64,000 bases of DNA from an uncultured Albidovulum sp. (GTDB taxonomy: Bacteria > Pseudomonadota > Alphaproteobacteria > Rhodobacterales > Rhodobacteraceae): contig CAJYAD010000020.1 in the NCBI GenBank assembly GCA_913064775.1, positions 1 through 64,000 of the forward strand, read 5' to 3'. Below are positions 34,536-47,309 of the stretch, piece after piece. The position numbers were made by a program, and so were the translations under genes. A model generated the notes under the pieces. That model did no database searches. It was not told the DNA's origin and saw only the letters and a list, made by a program, of their open reading frames with translations. Numbering within the stretch: the first letter of the stretch is position 1; the number at the start of each line of letters is the position of its first letter.

Positions 34536-34637
34536 CGGCGGGGGCGCTGCCCCCTGCACCCCCGGCGTATTTGGGGAACAATGAAAGCAAAGGTGCGCTT
34601 TCTTTCTGGTGAAAATATCCCACGGGGTGTGAAACCC
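34536..34637. repeat. Dispersed repeat with inverted partner
   Basis: Full copy: palindrome GGGGGCGCTGCCCCC, TGCACCCCCGGCGTATTT, then GGGAACAATGAA (34541-34585), facing an inverted degenerate copy (about 34598-34637, CTTTCTTTCTGGTGAAAATATCCC and GGGGTG). It lies between the Hint gene and guaB. Confidence 0.75.
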
Positions 34638-34710
34638 CCGGCGCCAGTGGTTTCGCGGGTACGGGATCGCGCCGCGCCTTGATGGCCCGCAACCGTGCCT
34701 TGCCACCTGA

Positions 34711-36246
<1,536 letters not shown>

Positions 36247-36300
36247 TCTGGTGGTATTCGCAATGACTTGCGCCGCGATCTTCATGCAGGGAGCGCGCCG

Positions 36301-37473
36301 ATGACCCCGGCGGCGCGGCTGTCGGCGGCGATGGATGTGCTCGACCGCGTGGCGGCGGGCGGCAATGCCGAGCAGGCGCTGACCCAATGGGGCCGCGCCA
36401 GCCGGTTTGCCGGCTCTGGCGACCGGGCGGCGGTGCGCGATCTGGTCTTCACCGCGCTGCGCCGGCGGCGCTCGCATGCCGCGCTGGGTGGCGGCGAAAG
36501 CGGTCGCGCCCTGATCCTGGGCGCGCTGCGCGAGGCGGGCACCGATCCCGCCACCCTGTTCACCGGCGAGGCCCATGCGCCCGCCTCGCTGCACCCCGAG
36601 GAGGCGGCGCATCTGGCCCGCCCGGTGCCACTGGAGGGCGCCGTTGGGCTTGATTGCCCGGACTGGCTGGCGCCGCAGCTGGAAGCCAGCCTAGGCGCCG
36701 ATTTCGCCGCCGTGATGCAGGCGCTGCGCGACCGCGCACCGGTTTATCTGCGGGTCAACACCGCCCGCGGCGATCGGGCGGCGGCCCAGGCCAGCCTGGC
36801 CGGCGAAGGGATCGCGACGCGCCCCGCCGCGCAGGCCGAGACCGCGCTGGAAGTGACGGAAAACGAACGTAGAATACGCAATTCCGAAGCCTATCGCAGC
36901 GGCTTGGTGGAGCTGCAGGATGCCGCCTCGCAGGCGCTGGTCGCGGCGCTTCCGGTGCGGCCCGGGCAGCGGGTGATGGACTATTGCGCCGGCGGTGGCG
37001 GCAAGGTGCTGGCGCTGGCCGCCCGCGCCGACCAGCAGCTTTTCGCCCATGATTCCGATCCGGGCAGGATGCGTGATCTGCCCGCCCGCGCCGCCCGCGC
37101 CGGCGCCGAGGTGCAGCTGCTGACCGGCCCCGAGGCCGCCGCCCGCGCGCCCTATGATCTGGTGCTTCTGGACGTGCCCTGCTCGGGTTCGGGCGCCTGG
37201 CGCCGGGCCCCCGAATCCAAATGGCGCCTGACGCCCGAGCGGCTGCGGAACCTGCAAGAAATCCAGTCAGATATTCTTGATAAAACAGCGCATTACGTTG
37301 CATCCGGCGGTTGCCTTGCCTATGCGACATGCTCGCTGATCGAGACCGAGAATGGTGGCCGGATTGAGGCCTTCCTGGCTGCCCATCCGGACTGGAGCTG
37401 TACGCATCAGCGTCGCTTCACTCCGCTCGCGGGCGGGGACGGCTTCTACTTGGCTCTCTTGACGCGAAAGTAA
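36301..37473 (+). CDS. RsmB/NOP-type RNA m5C methyltransferase
   Basis: 390 aa. SAM-binding motif MDYCAGGGGKVLALA, catalytic Cys motifs LLDVPCSGSGAWRRAPESKWR and YATCSLIETENGGRIEAFL. It methylates cytosine in rRNA (RsmB-like) or tRNA. Start ATG at 36301 gives MTPAARLSAAMDVLDRV. The sequence ends with a typical FTPLAGGDGFYLALLTRK. It lies between guaB and cckA on the same strand. Confidence 0.92.
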   Translation: MTPAARLSAAMDVLDRVAAGGNAEQALTQWGRASRFAGSGDRAAVRDLVFTALRRRRSHAALGGGESGRALILGALREAGTDPATLFTGEAHAPASLHPEEAAHLARPVPLEGAVGLDCPDWLAPQLEASLGADFAAVMQALRDRAPVYLRVNTARGDRAAAQASLAGEGIATRPAAQAETALEVTENERRIRNSEAYRSGLVELQDAASQALVAALPVRPGQRVMDYCAGGGGKVLALAARADQQLFAHDSDPGRMRDLPARAARAGAEVQLLTGPEAAARAPYDLVLLDVPCSGSGAWRRAPESKWRLTPERLRNLQEIQSDILDKTAHYVASGGCLAYATCSLIETENGGRIEAFLAAHPDWSCTHQRRFTPLAGGDGFYLALLTRK

Positions 37474-37481
37474 GTCTATAT

Positions 37482-37496
37482 TTAATCAACCTTTAC
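37482..37496. promoter_or_regulatory. Near-consensus CtrA box
   Basis: TTAA-TCAACCT-TTAC: one mismatch to the alphaproteobacterial CtrA consensus TTAA-N7-TTAA, in the cckA upstream region. Confidence 0.45.
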
Positions 37497-37551
37497 GCGA
37501 CCCCGCGCGTCACTATGTCGGCGCGCGGGCGCCCCGGAAACTGTGTCATCA

Positions 37552-37566
37552 TTAAGCTGCGATTAA
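37552..37566. promoter_or_regulatory. Perfect CtrA box upstream of cckA
   Basis: TTAA at 37552-37555, seven bases (GCTGCGA), TTAA at 37563-37566: exact match to the CtrA consensus, 49 bases before the cckA start in an otherwise GC-rich region. Confidence 0.7.
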
Positions 37567-37614
37567 TGTTTTTTGCGCGGAATGCTAGGGAAACGAATCC
37601 CTAAGGAGGACACC

Positions 37615-39909
37615 TTGTCCCAGACCGCTGCCGATGCTCTGACCCGTACGGCCCTGACCTTGCGGCCGCGGATGGTGCTATTGCTGGTCCTTGCTGCGGG
37701 TTTCATGGTCGCCAGCGCGCTTTCGGGCGAGGTGATGGTGCGCAACAGCTTTCTGGCGGTGGGCATCACGCTGGCGGTCACCGCCGCGGCGATCCGCTTG
37801 TTGGTGCTGCGCCATGACGCGGGTCATGCGCGGCGGCGCGCGCAGGTGATGGCGATCGTCGCCGACGACGTCGCCCCGACGTTCGGCACCGATGCCGACG
37901 GGCAGGTCGATTTCCAGAACCACGCGTCCGAGGCGCGCTTTGGCGCCCAGGGCGGGCAGACCATGGTGCGCGCCCTGGGGGATCTTTTCGCCAACCCTTC
38001 CGCGGTGCTCTACCGGCTGCAATCGAAGGCCGCGATCATGGGCCACGCGCGCGAGGACGTGGTGACTCGTCGCGGTCATGTGCGCCTGTCGGTTCACCGC
38101 ATCGCCGAGCAACGCTTCCTGTGGCGGCTGGAAGAGATGTTCGACAAGCTTGGCGCCGCCCGCGGGGCCGAAGCGTTGAGCCTGCCGATGCTGATCGCTT
38201 CGAAAAGCGGCACGATATTGTTCATGAACGAGGCGCTGCGGCGCATCCTTGGCACGCGCCCGAAAACGCTGGACAGGGTCTTCGCGCGGCTGCCCCTGCA
38301 ATCGGGCGAGGAAGCCGAGGTCTCGGGGGCCGAGGGCCCGCTGCGCGCCATCGTGGCCGAGGTCGAGAGCGCGGGAGAGCGGCGCGAGATCTATCTGCTG
38401 CCCAGTTCCGCCGAGGCGCGCAATCCCGGCAATCTGGGGCTAGAGGATCTGCCGGTCGCGGTGGGGCGGATCGCCTCGGACGGGCGGCTTTGGGGGGCGA
38501 ACCGGCTGGCGCGGGATCTGCTGGGCCTGTCAGAGGCCGAAGAGGCCGCCTTCGCCGATCTGGTCGATGGCCTGGGTCGCCCGGTCGCGGATTGGGTCGA
38601 TGACGTGCTGGCGGGGCGGGGCGCCAACCATTCCGAGGTGCTGCGTGTCACCCGCGCGGACGATGAGCGCTTTTTGCAGGTGGCCCTGCGCCGCATGGTC
38701 GAGGGCGGGCGTCCGGGCGTGATCGCGGTGCTCAACGACGCGACCGAGCTGAAGACGCTCGAGGCGCAATTCGTGCAAAGCCAGAAGATGCAGGCGATCG
38801 GTCAACTGGCCGGTGGCGTCGCGCATGATTTCAACAACCTGCTGACGGCGATCTCGGGCCATTGCGACCTGCTGCTGCTGCGTCACGAAAAGGGTGATCC
38901 CGATTACGGCGATCTGGTGCAGGTGCATCAGAACGCCAACCGCGCCGCCAGCCTGGTCGGCCAGCTTCTGGCCTTCTCGCGCAAGCAGACGCTGAAGCCC
39001 GAGGTCGTCGACCTGCGTGAGGCACTCTCGGATCTGACCCATCTGCTCAACCGGCTGGTGGGTGAAAAGGTGACGCTGAGCCTCAGCCATGACGAGGGGC
39101 TGCGCCCGGTCCGGGCCGACAAGCGGCAGCTGGAACAGGTGCTGATGAACCTGGTGGTGAACGCCCGCGACGCGATGCCCGAGGGCGGCGCGATCTGGAT
39201 CGAGACAGAGAACCGCCAGCTTGAGGATGAGTTGCTCCGCGACCGCGCTTCGGTGCCGCCCGGCGATTATGTGATCGTGCGCGTGCGCGACGAAGGCGTG
39301 GGCATCGCCCCCGATGCGCTGGCCAAGATTTTCGAACCCTTCTACACCACCAAGCGCACGGGCGAAGGCACGGGGCTGGGCCTGTCCACCGCCTATGGCA
39401 TCGTCAAGCAGACCGGTGGCTTCATCTTCGCCGATTCCGTGCCCGGTGCCGGGACGACGTTCTCACTCTATTTCCCGGCGCATGAGCCGGTTGTGGCCGC
39501 GCCGCCGCCGGTCCCGCTGATCGAGGCGCCGGTGCTGCATCAGCATGGCGGGGTGATCCTTCTGGTAGAGGACGAGGCGCCGGTGCGCGCCTTCGCTTCG
39601 CGCGCGCTGCGTCTGCGCGGCCATACCGTGCTGGAGGCGGAGAGCGCCGAAGAGGCGCTCGAGATGCTCTCGGATCCCGAGTTGGCAGTGGATGTCTTCG
39701 TCACCGACGTGATCATGCCGGGGATGGACGGGCCCAGCTGGGTGCGCGAGGCGCTGAAGCAACGGCCGGAGACGCGGGTCGTCTTCGTCTCGGGCTATGC
39801 CGAGGAAAGCTTCTCGGACGCCCAGGCGAGGATCCCGAATTCGGTCTTCCTGCCAAAACCCTTTTCACTGACCGATCTGGCGCGGACGGTGCAGTTGCAG
39901 ATCCACTGA
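37615..39909 (+). CDS. cckA: Hybrid histidine kinase CckA
   Basis: 764 aa. Two N-terminal membrane helices (about residues 20-65), PAS-like regions, HisKA with His404 (QLAGGVAHDFNNLLTAISGH), HATPase (NLVVNARDAMPEGG, GEGTGLGLSTAYGIV) and a C-terminal receiver with Asp698 (VFVTDVIMPGMDG) and Lys in FLPKPFS. This is the CckA layout; CckA phosphorylates ChpT and thereby CtrA (cell cycle, motility, and gene-transfer-agent control in Rhodobacterales). Start is TTG at 37615, set by AAGGAGG at 37602-37608. CtrA-type boxes lie just upstream. Confidence 0.95.
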   Translation: MSQTAADALTRTALTLRPRMVLLLVLAAGFMVASALSGEVMVRNSFLAVGITLAVTAAAIRLLVLRHDAGHARRRAQVMAIVADDVAPTFGTDADGQVDFQNHASEARFGAQGGQTMVRALGDLFANPSAVLYRLQSKAAIMGHAREDVVTRRGHVRLSVHRIAEQRFLWRLEEMFDKLGAARGAEALSLPMLIASKSGTILFMNEALRRILGTRPKTLDRVFARLPLQSGEEAEVSGAEGPLRAIVAEVESAGERREIYLLPSSAEARNPGNLGLEDLPVAVGRIASDGRLWGANRLARDLLGLSEAEEAAFADLVDGLGRPVADWVDDVLAGRGANHSEVLRVTRADDERFLQVALRRMVEGGRPGVIAVLNDATELKTLEAQFVQSQKMQAIGQLAGGVAHDFNNLLTAISGHCDLLLLRHEKGDPDYGDLVQVHQNANRAASLVGQLLAFSRKQTLKPEVVDLREALSDLTHLLNRLVGEKVTLSLSHDEGLRPVRADKRQLEQVLMNLVVNARDAMPEGGAIWIETENRQLEDELLRDRASVPPGDYVIVRVRDEGVGIAPDALAKIFEPFYTTKRTGEGTGLGLSTAYGIVKQTGGFIFADSVPGAGTTFSLYFPAHEPVVAAPPPVPLIEAPVLHQHGGVILLVEDEAPVRAFASRALRLRGHTVLEAESAEEALEMLSDPELAVDVFVTDVIMPGMDGPSWVREALKQRPETRVVFVSGYAEESFSDAQARIPNSVFLPKPFSLTDLARTVQLQIH

Positions 39910-39914
39910 GGCCC

Positions 39915-40508
39915 TCAGTGACCGAGCGATTCGTACAGCGCGAAATCGTCGGTCCGTTCCTGTCGAAGCCGGGCATCCAGTGCTGCGGAAAGCGGCGTCT
40001 CGCCCGGGGGCGAGACATTCAGCCGGGGCAGCTCGATCCTCTGGTTCACTCGGGCTTCGAGGAAATCGACGAAGCTCTCGATAGCCTCGTAGCGAAAGAC
40101 ACGGTCGACGCAATCGGCGCGCCCGGCGCCCAGGAATTGTGCTTGCGCACCGATCCGGGCGCATTCGGGAACCGGCTGCGACAGATAGGCCGCGACGAAA
40201 TCGTCAAAGCTCATCCCCCGGGTCGAGCGCGGCGAGCCCTCGATCCCCGCGCGGCCGCGGTAGCGATACCAACTGCCCAGCCAACTGACCGGCTCGCGCA
40301 TCAGCGCGACGACCTCGAACTTGGCGCCGGAGGTCTTTTCCAGCCAGGGGCCTACGAAGCGCCGATAGCGCCCCAGCGTGGTGTGCTTCAGCGCCGGTGG
40401 CTGCCCGACCGCCACCTCCGCCATCGATTCGAGCGCCGCCTCGACCGCGGTCGAGCCCGTCTTCGGCGTGGCCAGAAACACCAGCCGTTGCTCCCAAAAT
40501 ACCAGCAT
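39915..40508 (-). CDS. Sulfotransferase-family protein
   Basis: 197 aa starting MLVFWEQRLVFLATPKTGSTAVEAALE; TPKTGSTA is the 5'-phosphosulfate-binding loop of PAPS-dependent sulfotransferases. Further elements: VVALMREPVSWLGSWYRYR (3'-phosphate-binding Arg/Ser) and the C-terminal helical part. The acceptor is unknown; such proteins in Rhodobacterales are often annotated only as hypothetical or sulfotransferase. It converges on cckA with five bases between stops. Upstream is AT-rich with TTAACC near 40561. Confidence 0.85.
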   Translation of the reverse strand: MLVFWEQRLVFLATPKTGSTAVEAALESMAEVAVGQPPALKHTTLGRYRRFVGPWLEKTSGAKFEVVALMREPVSWLGSWYRYRGRAGIEGSPRSTRGMSFDDFVAAYLSQPVPECARIGAQAQFLGAGRADCVDRVFRYEAIESFVDFLEARVNQRIELPRLNVSPPGETPLSAALDARLRQERTDDFALYESLGH

Positions 40509-40601
40509 ACCTGCCTTTTCCGTCGTCGCGCTGGGGCCAGCCCGCCCGCAGTAAGCATATATTAACCGAAAGTAGGGAAAGCTGGGCAGAAGAAAAATAT
40601 C

Positions 40602-40630
40602 TTGAATTGTTCCCGTTTTGATCTCATAAG
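40602..40630 (+). promoter_or_regulatory. Likely recA promoter
   Basis: TTGAAT (40602-40607), 17 bases, CATAAG (40625-40630). The SOS box begins seven bases downstream, at the expected transcript start. Confidence 0.6.
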
Positions 40631-40636
40631 GATCTA

Positions 40637-40651
40637 GAACAAGACAGGAAC
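40637..40651. promoter_or_regulatory. LexA (SOS) box of recA
   Basis: GAAC-AAGACAG-GAAC matches the alphaproteobacterial direct-repeat SOS box GAAC-N7-GAAC exactly, 51 bases before the recA start and overlapping the predicted start of transcription. Confidence 0.9.
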
Positions 40652-40701
40652 AAACCCGGTGATTGCCGCAGGGCGCGGGCTGTGAAATAAGGAGCGGACG
40701 T

Positions 40702-41766
40702 ATGGCGACGGCAAACCTCCTCGATTTCGAAGGAAAGCGGGACATGGACAAGCAGAAGGCGCTCGATTCGGCGCTGGCACAGATCGAGCGGCAGTTCGGC
40801 AAGGGGTCGATCATGAGGCTCGGCGGTGACAAGCCCGTGGCCGAAATCGAGTCGACCTCGACCGGGTCTCTGGGGCTCGATATCGCGCTGGGGATCGGCG
40901 GTCTGCCCAAGGGGCGGATCATCGAGATCTACGGCCCGGAAAGCTCGGGCAAGACGACGCTGACACTGCATTGCGTGGCCGAAGATCAGAAGAAGGGCGG
41001 CGTCTGCGCCTTTGTCGATGCCGAACATGCGCTGGATCCGATCTATGCGCGGAAACTCGGCGTGAACCTCGACGAGCTGCTGATTTCGCAGCCCGATACC
41101 GGCGAGCAGGCGCTTGAGATCGTCGACACGCTGGTGCGCTCGGGCGCGGTCAGCATGGTGGTGGTCGATTCGGTCGCGGCGCTGACGCCCAAGGCCGAGC
41201 TTGAGGGCGATATGGGCGAGCATCAGATGGGCGCCCAGGCGCGGCTGATGAGCCAGGCGATGCGCAAGCTGACGGCCTCGATCGGGCGGTCGAACTGCAT
41301 GGTGATCTTCATCAACCAGATCCGCATGAAGATCGGCGTGATGTTTGGCAGCCCTGAAACCACGACCGGCGGCAACGCGCTGAAATTCTACGCCTCGGTC
41401 CGGCTGGATATCCGCCGCATCGGTGCGATCAAGGACCGCGACGAGGTGACGGGCAACTCGACCCGGGTGAAGGTTGTGAAGAACAAGGTGGCGCCGCCGT
41501 TCCGCGAGGTGGAATTCGACATCATGTATGGCGAGGGCATCTCGAAGATGGGCGAGGTGCTGGATCTGGGCGTGAAAGCGGCGATCGTCGACAAGTCCGG
41601 CGCCTGGTACAGCTATGGCGACGAGCGCATCGGCCAGGGGCGCGAGAATGCCAAGACCTTCCTGAAGACGAACCCGGCCATCGCACAAGAGATCGAAGCC
41701 AAGATCCGAAGCGCGCACGGGCTGCATATTTCGGGTGGAGACAGCGGCGAGGTTGTCGACCTGTAA
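40702..41766 (+). CDS. recA: Recombinase RecA
   Basis: 354 aa. ATP-dependent strand-exchange protein and co-protease for LexA. Walker [11 protein letters not shown], Walker [11 protein letters not shown], loop 2 region [24 protein letters not shown], and FINQIRMK are intact. The start [17 protein letters not shown] follows AAGGAG. A strong terminator follows. alaS, its usual neighbour, comes next after a recombinase remnant. Confidence 0.99.
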   Translation: MATANLLDFEGKRDMDKQKALDSALAQIERQFGKGSIMRLGGDKPVAEIESTSTGSLGLDIALGIGGLPKGRIIEIYGPESSGKTTLTLHCVAEDQKKGGVCAFVDAEHALDPIYARKLGVNLDELLISQPDTGEQALEIVDTLVRSGAVSMVVVDSVAALTPKAELEGDMGEHQMGAQARLMSQAMRKLTASIGRSNCMVIFINQIRMKIGVMFGSPETTTGGNALKFYASVRLDIRRIGAIKDRDEVTGNSTRVKVVKNKVAPPFREVEFDIMYGEGISKMGEVLDLGVKAAIVDKSGAWYSYGDERIGQGRENAKTFLKTNPAIAQEIEAKIRSAHGLHISGGDSGEVVDL

Positions 41767-41786
41767 GCTCTGGCTTTGACGCTGGT

Positions 41787-41824
41787 ACGAAGACGGCCGG
41801 GCGCTTGTGCCCGGCCGTCTTCGT
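41787..41824 (+). terminator. Strong intrinsic terminator after recA
   Basis: Perfect 16-bp stem ACGAAGACGGCCGGGC / GCCCGGCCGTCTTCGT with a six-base loop (GCTTGT), 20 bases after the recA stop, followed by TCTATT. Confidence 0.92.
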
Positions 41825-41946
41825 TCTATTGGGGGCAGTCTCGGGCCGGGGCAGGGGGTCCTTCTGGCGGGCGTCGGCGGGGGCATTCCCGTTTCCAATA
41901 GCTGCGCCACCGGCCCCAGCGTCCTTGGCTACGACGCGATGACGCC

Positions 41947-41974
41947 CCCGGTGGAGTATTTTCATCCAAGATGA
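41947..41974 (+). repeat. Right arm of the dispersed repeat
   Basis: GCCCCCGGTGGAGTATTTT then CATCCAAGATGAAG. The apparent ATG of the recombinase fragment lies inside this arm. Confidence 0.75.
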
Positions 41975-42756
41975 AGGACATGGTCTGCGACTGCTGCGGT
42001 GCGCCCTATGTCATGCGCGGCAAAACCCGCTACGGCTGCCGGGGCAATCGCGACGGCAGCTGCACGAACCGCAAGACGATCCGCCGCGACCGTATCGAGG
42101 CCCGTGTCTGCAATCGCCTCCGCGAAGCGCTGTTGACGCCGGAGCTGACCAAGAAGTTTGACGCCGCGATCAAGGCCGAGCACAGGCAACTGCGCAAGGC
42201 CGACCCGGACCAGCCGCTCAAACGCCTGCGCAAGCAGCGCAAGGATCTCGGCAGCAAATTCGAAAACCTCTTCAAGGCGATCGAGGACGGCATGCCCTAC
42301 GAGCGGTTGAAGGCCCGGATCGGGGAGATCGAGGCCGAGATCGCCGAGACCGAGGTCCGGCTCTCCAACGCCGAGGCCGCGAGCCGCGAAGCCAAGGCCC
42401 CGCCGCCGGATCCGATCGTGGCCTACGCCGAGGTGCTCCGACGATTGGAGGAGCTCCTGGGTCACCCGGACTTCGTCCATCAGGCCCATGAGCATCTGGC
42501 CACCCTGATCCACAGGATTACGCTCAGGCCGGATCCCACAGCACTGGACGGCATGGCTGCCGAGATCCGATGGGATCTCGGCACTTTGCTTTCCGCAGGA
42601 GGCTACGCCCCGACATGGGCCGAGCGCTTCTGCCGCAAGCCGCAACTGACGGTCGGGTCCGGGGGCAGCGCCCCCGCAGCCCGGTCCGAAGTGATTGCCC
42701 CAAGCCCCGCCCCTGATCCGCAAGCGGTGGTGGACAGGTTTCGCCCGCGCAGCTAA
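41971..42756 (+). pseudogene. C-terminal remnant of a large serine recombinase
   Basis: Open frame of 261 codons. It begins with the recombinase zinc ribbon (CDCCGAPYVMRGKTRYGCRG, then CTNRKTIRRDRIEARV) followed by a coiled coil (LKRLRKQRKDLGSKFENLF ... EIEAEIAETEVRLSNAEA), the usual C-terminal half of site-specific serine recombinases. The N-terminal resolvase and DNA-binding domains, some 250-300 residues, are absent. The ATG comes from the repeat arm and has no RBS, and the last 30 codons read through another repeat palindrome (42658). A relic of a mobile element between recA and alaS. Confidence 0.82.
42658..42680. repeat. GC palindrome of the dispersed repeat
   Basis: CCGGGGGCAGCGCCCCCGCAG, the left palindrome of the family, within the 3' end of the recombinase remnant. 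Confidence 0.7.
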
Positions 42757-42790
42757 ACCCGTCTGCGACCTGACACATCATGAGGCCCCG

Positions 42791-45448
<2,658 letters not shown>

Positions 45449-45451
45449 GCG

Positions 45452-45736
45452 ATGGGTGCGCTCTGGATTGCCAATGTCCATGTGACGGATGAAGAGGCCT
45501 ATGGCCGCTATGCGAAGATCGCGACCGAGGCGATCGCCGAACATGGCGGCGTGTTCCTCGCCCGCGGCGGGCGCCATGTGCAGCTGGAGGGGCGCGACCG
45601 GCCGCGCAATGTGGTGGCGCGCTTTCCTTCGGTCGAAGATGCCGTGGCCTGCTACAATTCCCCCCGCTACCAGGAGGCGCTGAGCCACGCGCGCGCCGCG
45701 TCCGAGCGCGATCTGGTGGTGGTCGAGGAAGCCTGA
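45452..45736 (+). CDS. DUF1330 family protein
   Basis: 94 aa, three bases after alaS and co-transcribed with it. The ferredoxin-like DUF1330 pattern is clear: ALWIANVHVTDEEAYGRYAKIATEAIAEHGGVFLARGG, RPRNVVARFPSVEDAVACYNSPRYQEAL. Function unknown; possibly a dimeric alpha-beta barrel. Confidence 0.92.
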   Translation: MGALWIANVHVTDEEAYGRYAKIATEAIAEHGGVFLARGGRHVQLEGRDRPRNVVARFPSVEDAVACYNSPRYQEALSHARAASERDLVVVEEA

Positions 45737-45758
45737 CGGCGGGAACCGGCGGCGCGGA

Positions 45759-46226
45759 CTAGAGCGGCAGCTCGGTCGTTTCCTTCATCTCTTCCATAAC
45801 GAAGCTGGCCGAGACATCGGCCAGTTCCACCCGCGCCACCAGCCGCTGATAAAGCGCGTCATAGGCCTTCACATCCGCCACCCGGGCGCGGATCAGGTAA
45901 TCCAGATCGCCGGTCATGCGGTAGGCGCCCAGGATCTCGGGCATGTCGCGGGTGGCCTCGGCGAAACGGGTCAGCCAGTCCGGCGCGTGACGGTCGGTGC
46001 GGATCATCATGAAGACCGTCAGCCCCAGCCCCAGCTGGTCGGGATCCAGCAGCGCCACGCGCGCGCGGATCACCTGTGCGGCCTCCAGCGCCTTGACCCG
46101 GCGCCAGACCGCGTTGCGCGACAGGCCGACCATCGCGCCAAGGTCTTCCAGCGCGATATCGGCATTGCGTTGCAATGCGATCAGGATTTTGCGGTCCATC
46201 GGGTCCAATGTCTTCATGTCCGGCAT
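45759..46226 (-). CDS. Lrp/AsnC family transcriptional regulator
   Basis: 155 aa. Helix-turn-helix MDRKILIALQRNADIALEDLGAMVGLSRNAVWRRVKALEAAQVI and a RAM domain (GLTVFMMIRTDRHAPDWLTRFAEATRDMPEILGAYRMTGDLDYLIRARV). These respond to amino acids. Starts at 46226 (MPDMKTL) or 46217 (MKTL). No biosynthetic gene is adjacent. Confidence 0.93.
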   Translation of the reverse strand: MPDMKTLDPMDRKILIALQRNADIALEDLGAMVGLSRNAVWRRVKALEAAQVIRARVALLDPDQLGLGLTVFMMIRTDRHAPDWLTRFAEATRDMPEILGAYRMTGDLDYLIRARVADVKAYDALYQRLVARVELADVSASFVMEEMKETTELPL

Positions 46227-46339
46227 GATAGTGGGAAATCTTCCACGGATATAGCCCCGGGATCTGGGGGCGGGATCTGGGATCTGGGGGCCGCGAAGCG
46301 TGATCTGCGCCGTTCGCGCCCGGGCGCGAACAGCTTGCA

Positions 46340-46768
46340 TCACAACGACAGCTTCAACCCGGCGGGATCTGTCAGGGCGATATCGGCAAGGGTTGACTGG
46401 TTCAGATCGGCGATGAAGGCGCTTTCGGCACGACGCAGCCGGGCCTTGAGCCGGCATTGGCCGTCGAGCGAACAATTGCCGCCGCCCACGCCGAGGCATT
46501 CGACCAGCGCGTGACGGTCCTCGAGCAGTTGCACGATCTCTCCCAGACGAATATCGCCGGGCGCGCGCGCCAGCACGGCGCCGCCACCGCCGCCGCGCCG
46601 CGTGGTCAGAATTCCGGCCTTGGCAAGGCGCTGGACGATCTTGGTCAGGTGGTTGCGCGACAGGCCGAACTCTTCCGCGAAATCGGCGGTCGAGAACGGG
46701 CGGTCGGGCGCGCTGGCCATCCGCATGAGCAGCCGCAGCCCGTAATCGGTGAAAGACGTGAGACGCAT
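46340..46768 (-). CDS. nsrR: Rrf2-family regulator, probable NsrR
   Basis: 142 aa. Starts MRLTSFTDYGLRLLMRMAS, winged helix with TADFAEEFGLSRNHLTKIVQRLAKAGIL, and three Cys for a Fe-S cluster in ECLGVGGGNCSLDGQCRL. NsrR-type repressors lose DNA binding when NO attacks the cluster. The divergent genes (globin, NnrS, NnrU) are classic NO-response genes, supporting this role. Confidence 0.88.
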   Translation of the reverse strand: MRLTSFTDYGLRLLMRMASAPDRPFSTADFAEEFGLSRNHLTKIVQRLAKAGILTTRRGGGGGAVLARAPGDIRLGEIVQLLEDRHALVECLGVGGGNCSLDGQCRLKARLRRAESAFIADLNQSTLADIALTDPAGLKLSL

Positions 46769-46789
46769 GGCGGCCTATCTGTCGCAGGT

Positions 46790-46816
46790 ATTGGTATTTA
46801 CAATGCTTATTGCAAT
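46790..46816. promoter_or_regulatory. AT-rich ATTG/CAAT dyads between the Rrf2 gene and globin
   Basis: ATTG-N7-CAAT-N4-ATTG-CAAT in an otherwise GC-rich divergent spacer. A candidate operator for the Rrf2 regulator or an FNR/NNR-type factor; it does not match the exact enterobacterial NsrR consensus. Confidence 0.45.
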
Positions 46817-46856
46817 CCGTAAAGCGGATCGCAAGTCCCGATTGACGGAGTCGCTG

Positions 46857-47309
46857 ATGTCCTTGGCTTCTCATCCGCAAGTGCCGCCCGCCAGCCAAAG
46901 GCCCGAGGTCACGGCCAAACTGATGGCCGAGACCGGGTTGGACGAGGCCGTGCTGCGCGAACTGGTCCACAGCTTCTATGCCAAGATCCGCACCGATGCC
47001 GTGCTTGGCCCGATCTTCGCGGCGCGGATCACCGACTGGGCGCCCCATCTCGAACGCATGTGCGCTTTCTGGTCGTCGGTGGCGCTGATGACCGGGCGCT
47101 ATCACGGCTCGCCGGTGCAGGCCCATATGGGGCTGTCCGTCACCTGGGCGCATTTCGAGCGCTGGCTTGTGCTGTTTCGCGAAACCGCCGCTGAAACCTG
47201 CCCTCCGGCGGGCGCCGCCCATGTGATCGAGCGGGCTGAGCGCATCGCGCGTTCGCTGCATATGGCGGCGGCGGAGCCCGGGGATTTCGCTGAAGGAGAC
47301 AGAGCGTGA
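46857..47309 (+). CDS. Group III truncated haemoglobin
   Basis: 150 aa. Globin elements: LRELVHSFYAKIRTDAVLGPIFAARI, W-containing DWAPHLERMCAFWSSVALMTGRYHGSPVQAHMGL with the proximal His region, and FERWLVLFRETAAETCPP. Group III globins bind O2/NO and often sit in NO-response operons. Start ATG at 46857 follows ACGGAG. Confidence 0.9.
   Translation: MSLASHPQVPPASQRPEVTAKLMAETGLDEAVLRELVHSFYAKIRTDAVLGPIFAARITDWAPHLERMCAFWSSVALMTGRYHGSPVQAHMGLSVTWAHFERWLVLFRETAAETCPPAGAAHVIERAERIARSLHMAAAEPGDFAEGDRA

Noticed and set aside
37573-37614. ATG at 37573 as the cckA start
   Set aside because: It lies before the RBS AAGGAGG at 37602, which points to the TTG at 37615.
41830-41970. Protein-like reading VLLAGVGGGIPVSN... 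between recA and the recombinase relic
   Set aside because: Too short, no start or RBS, and its end is made by the dispersed repeat; probably chance.
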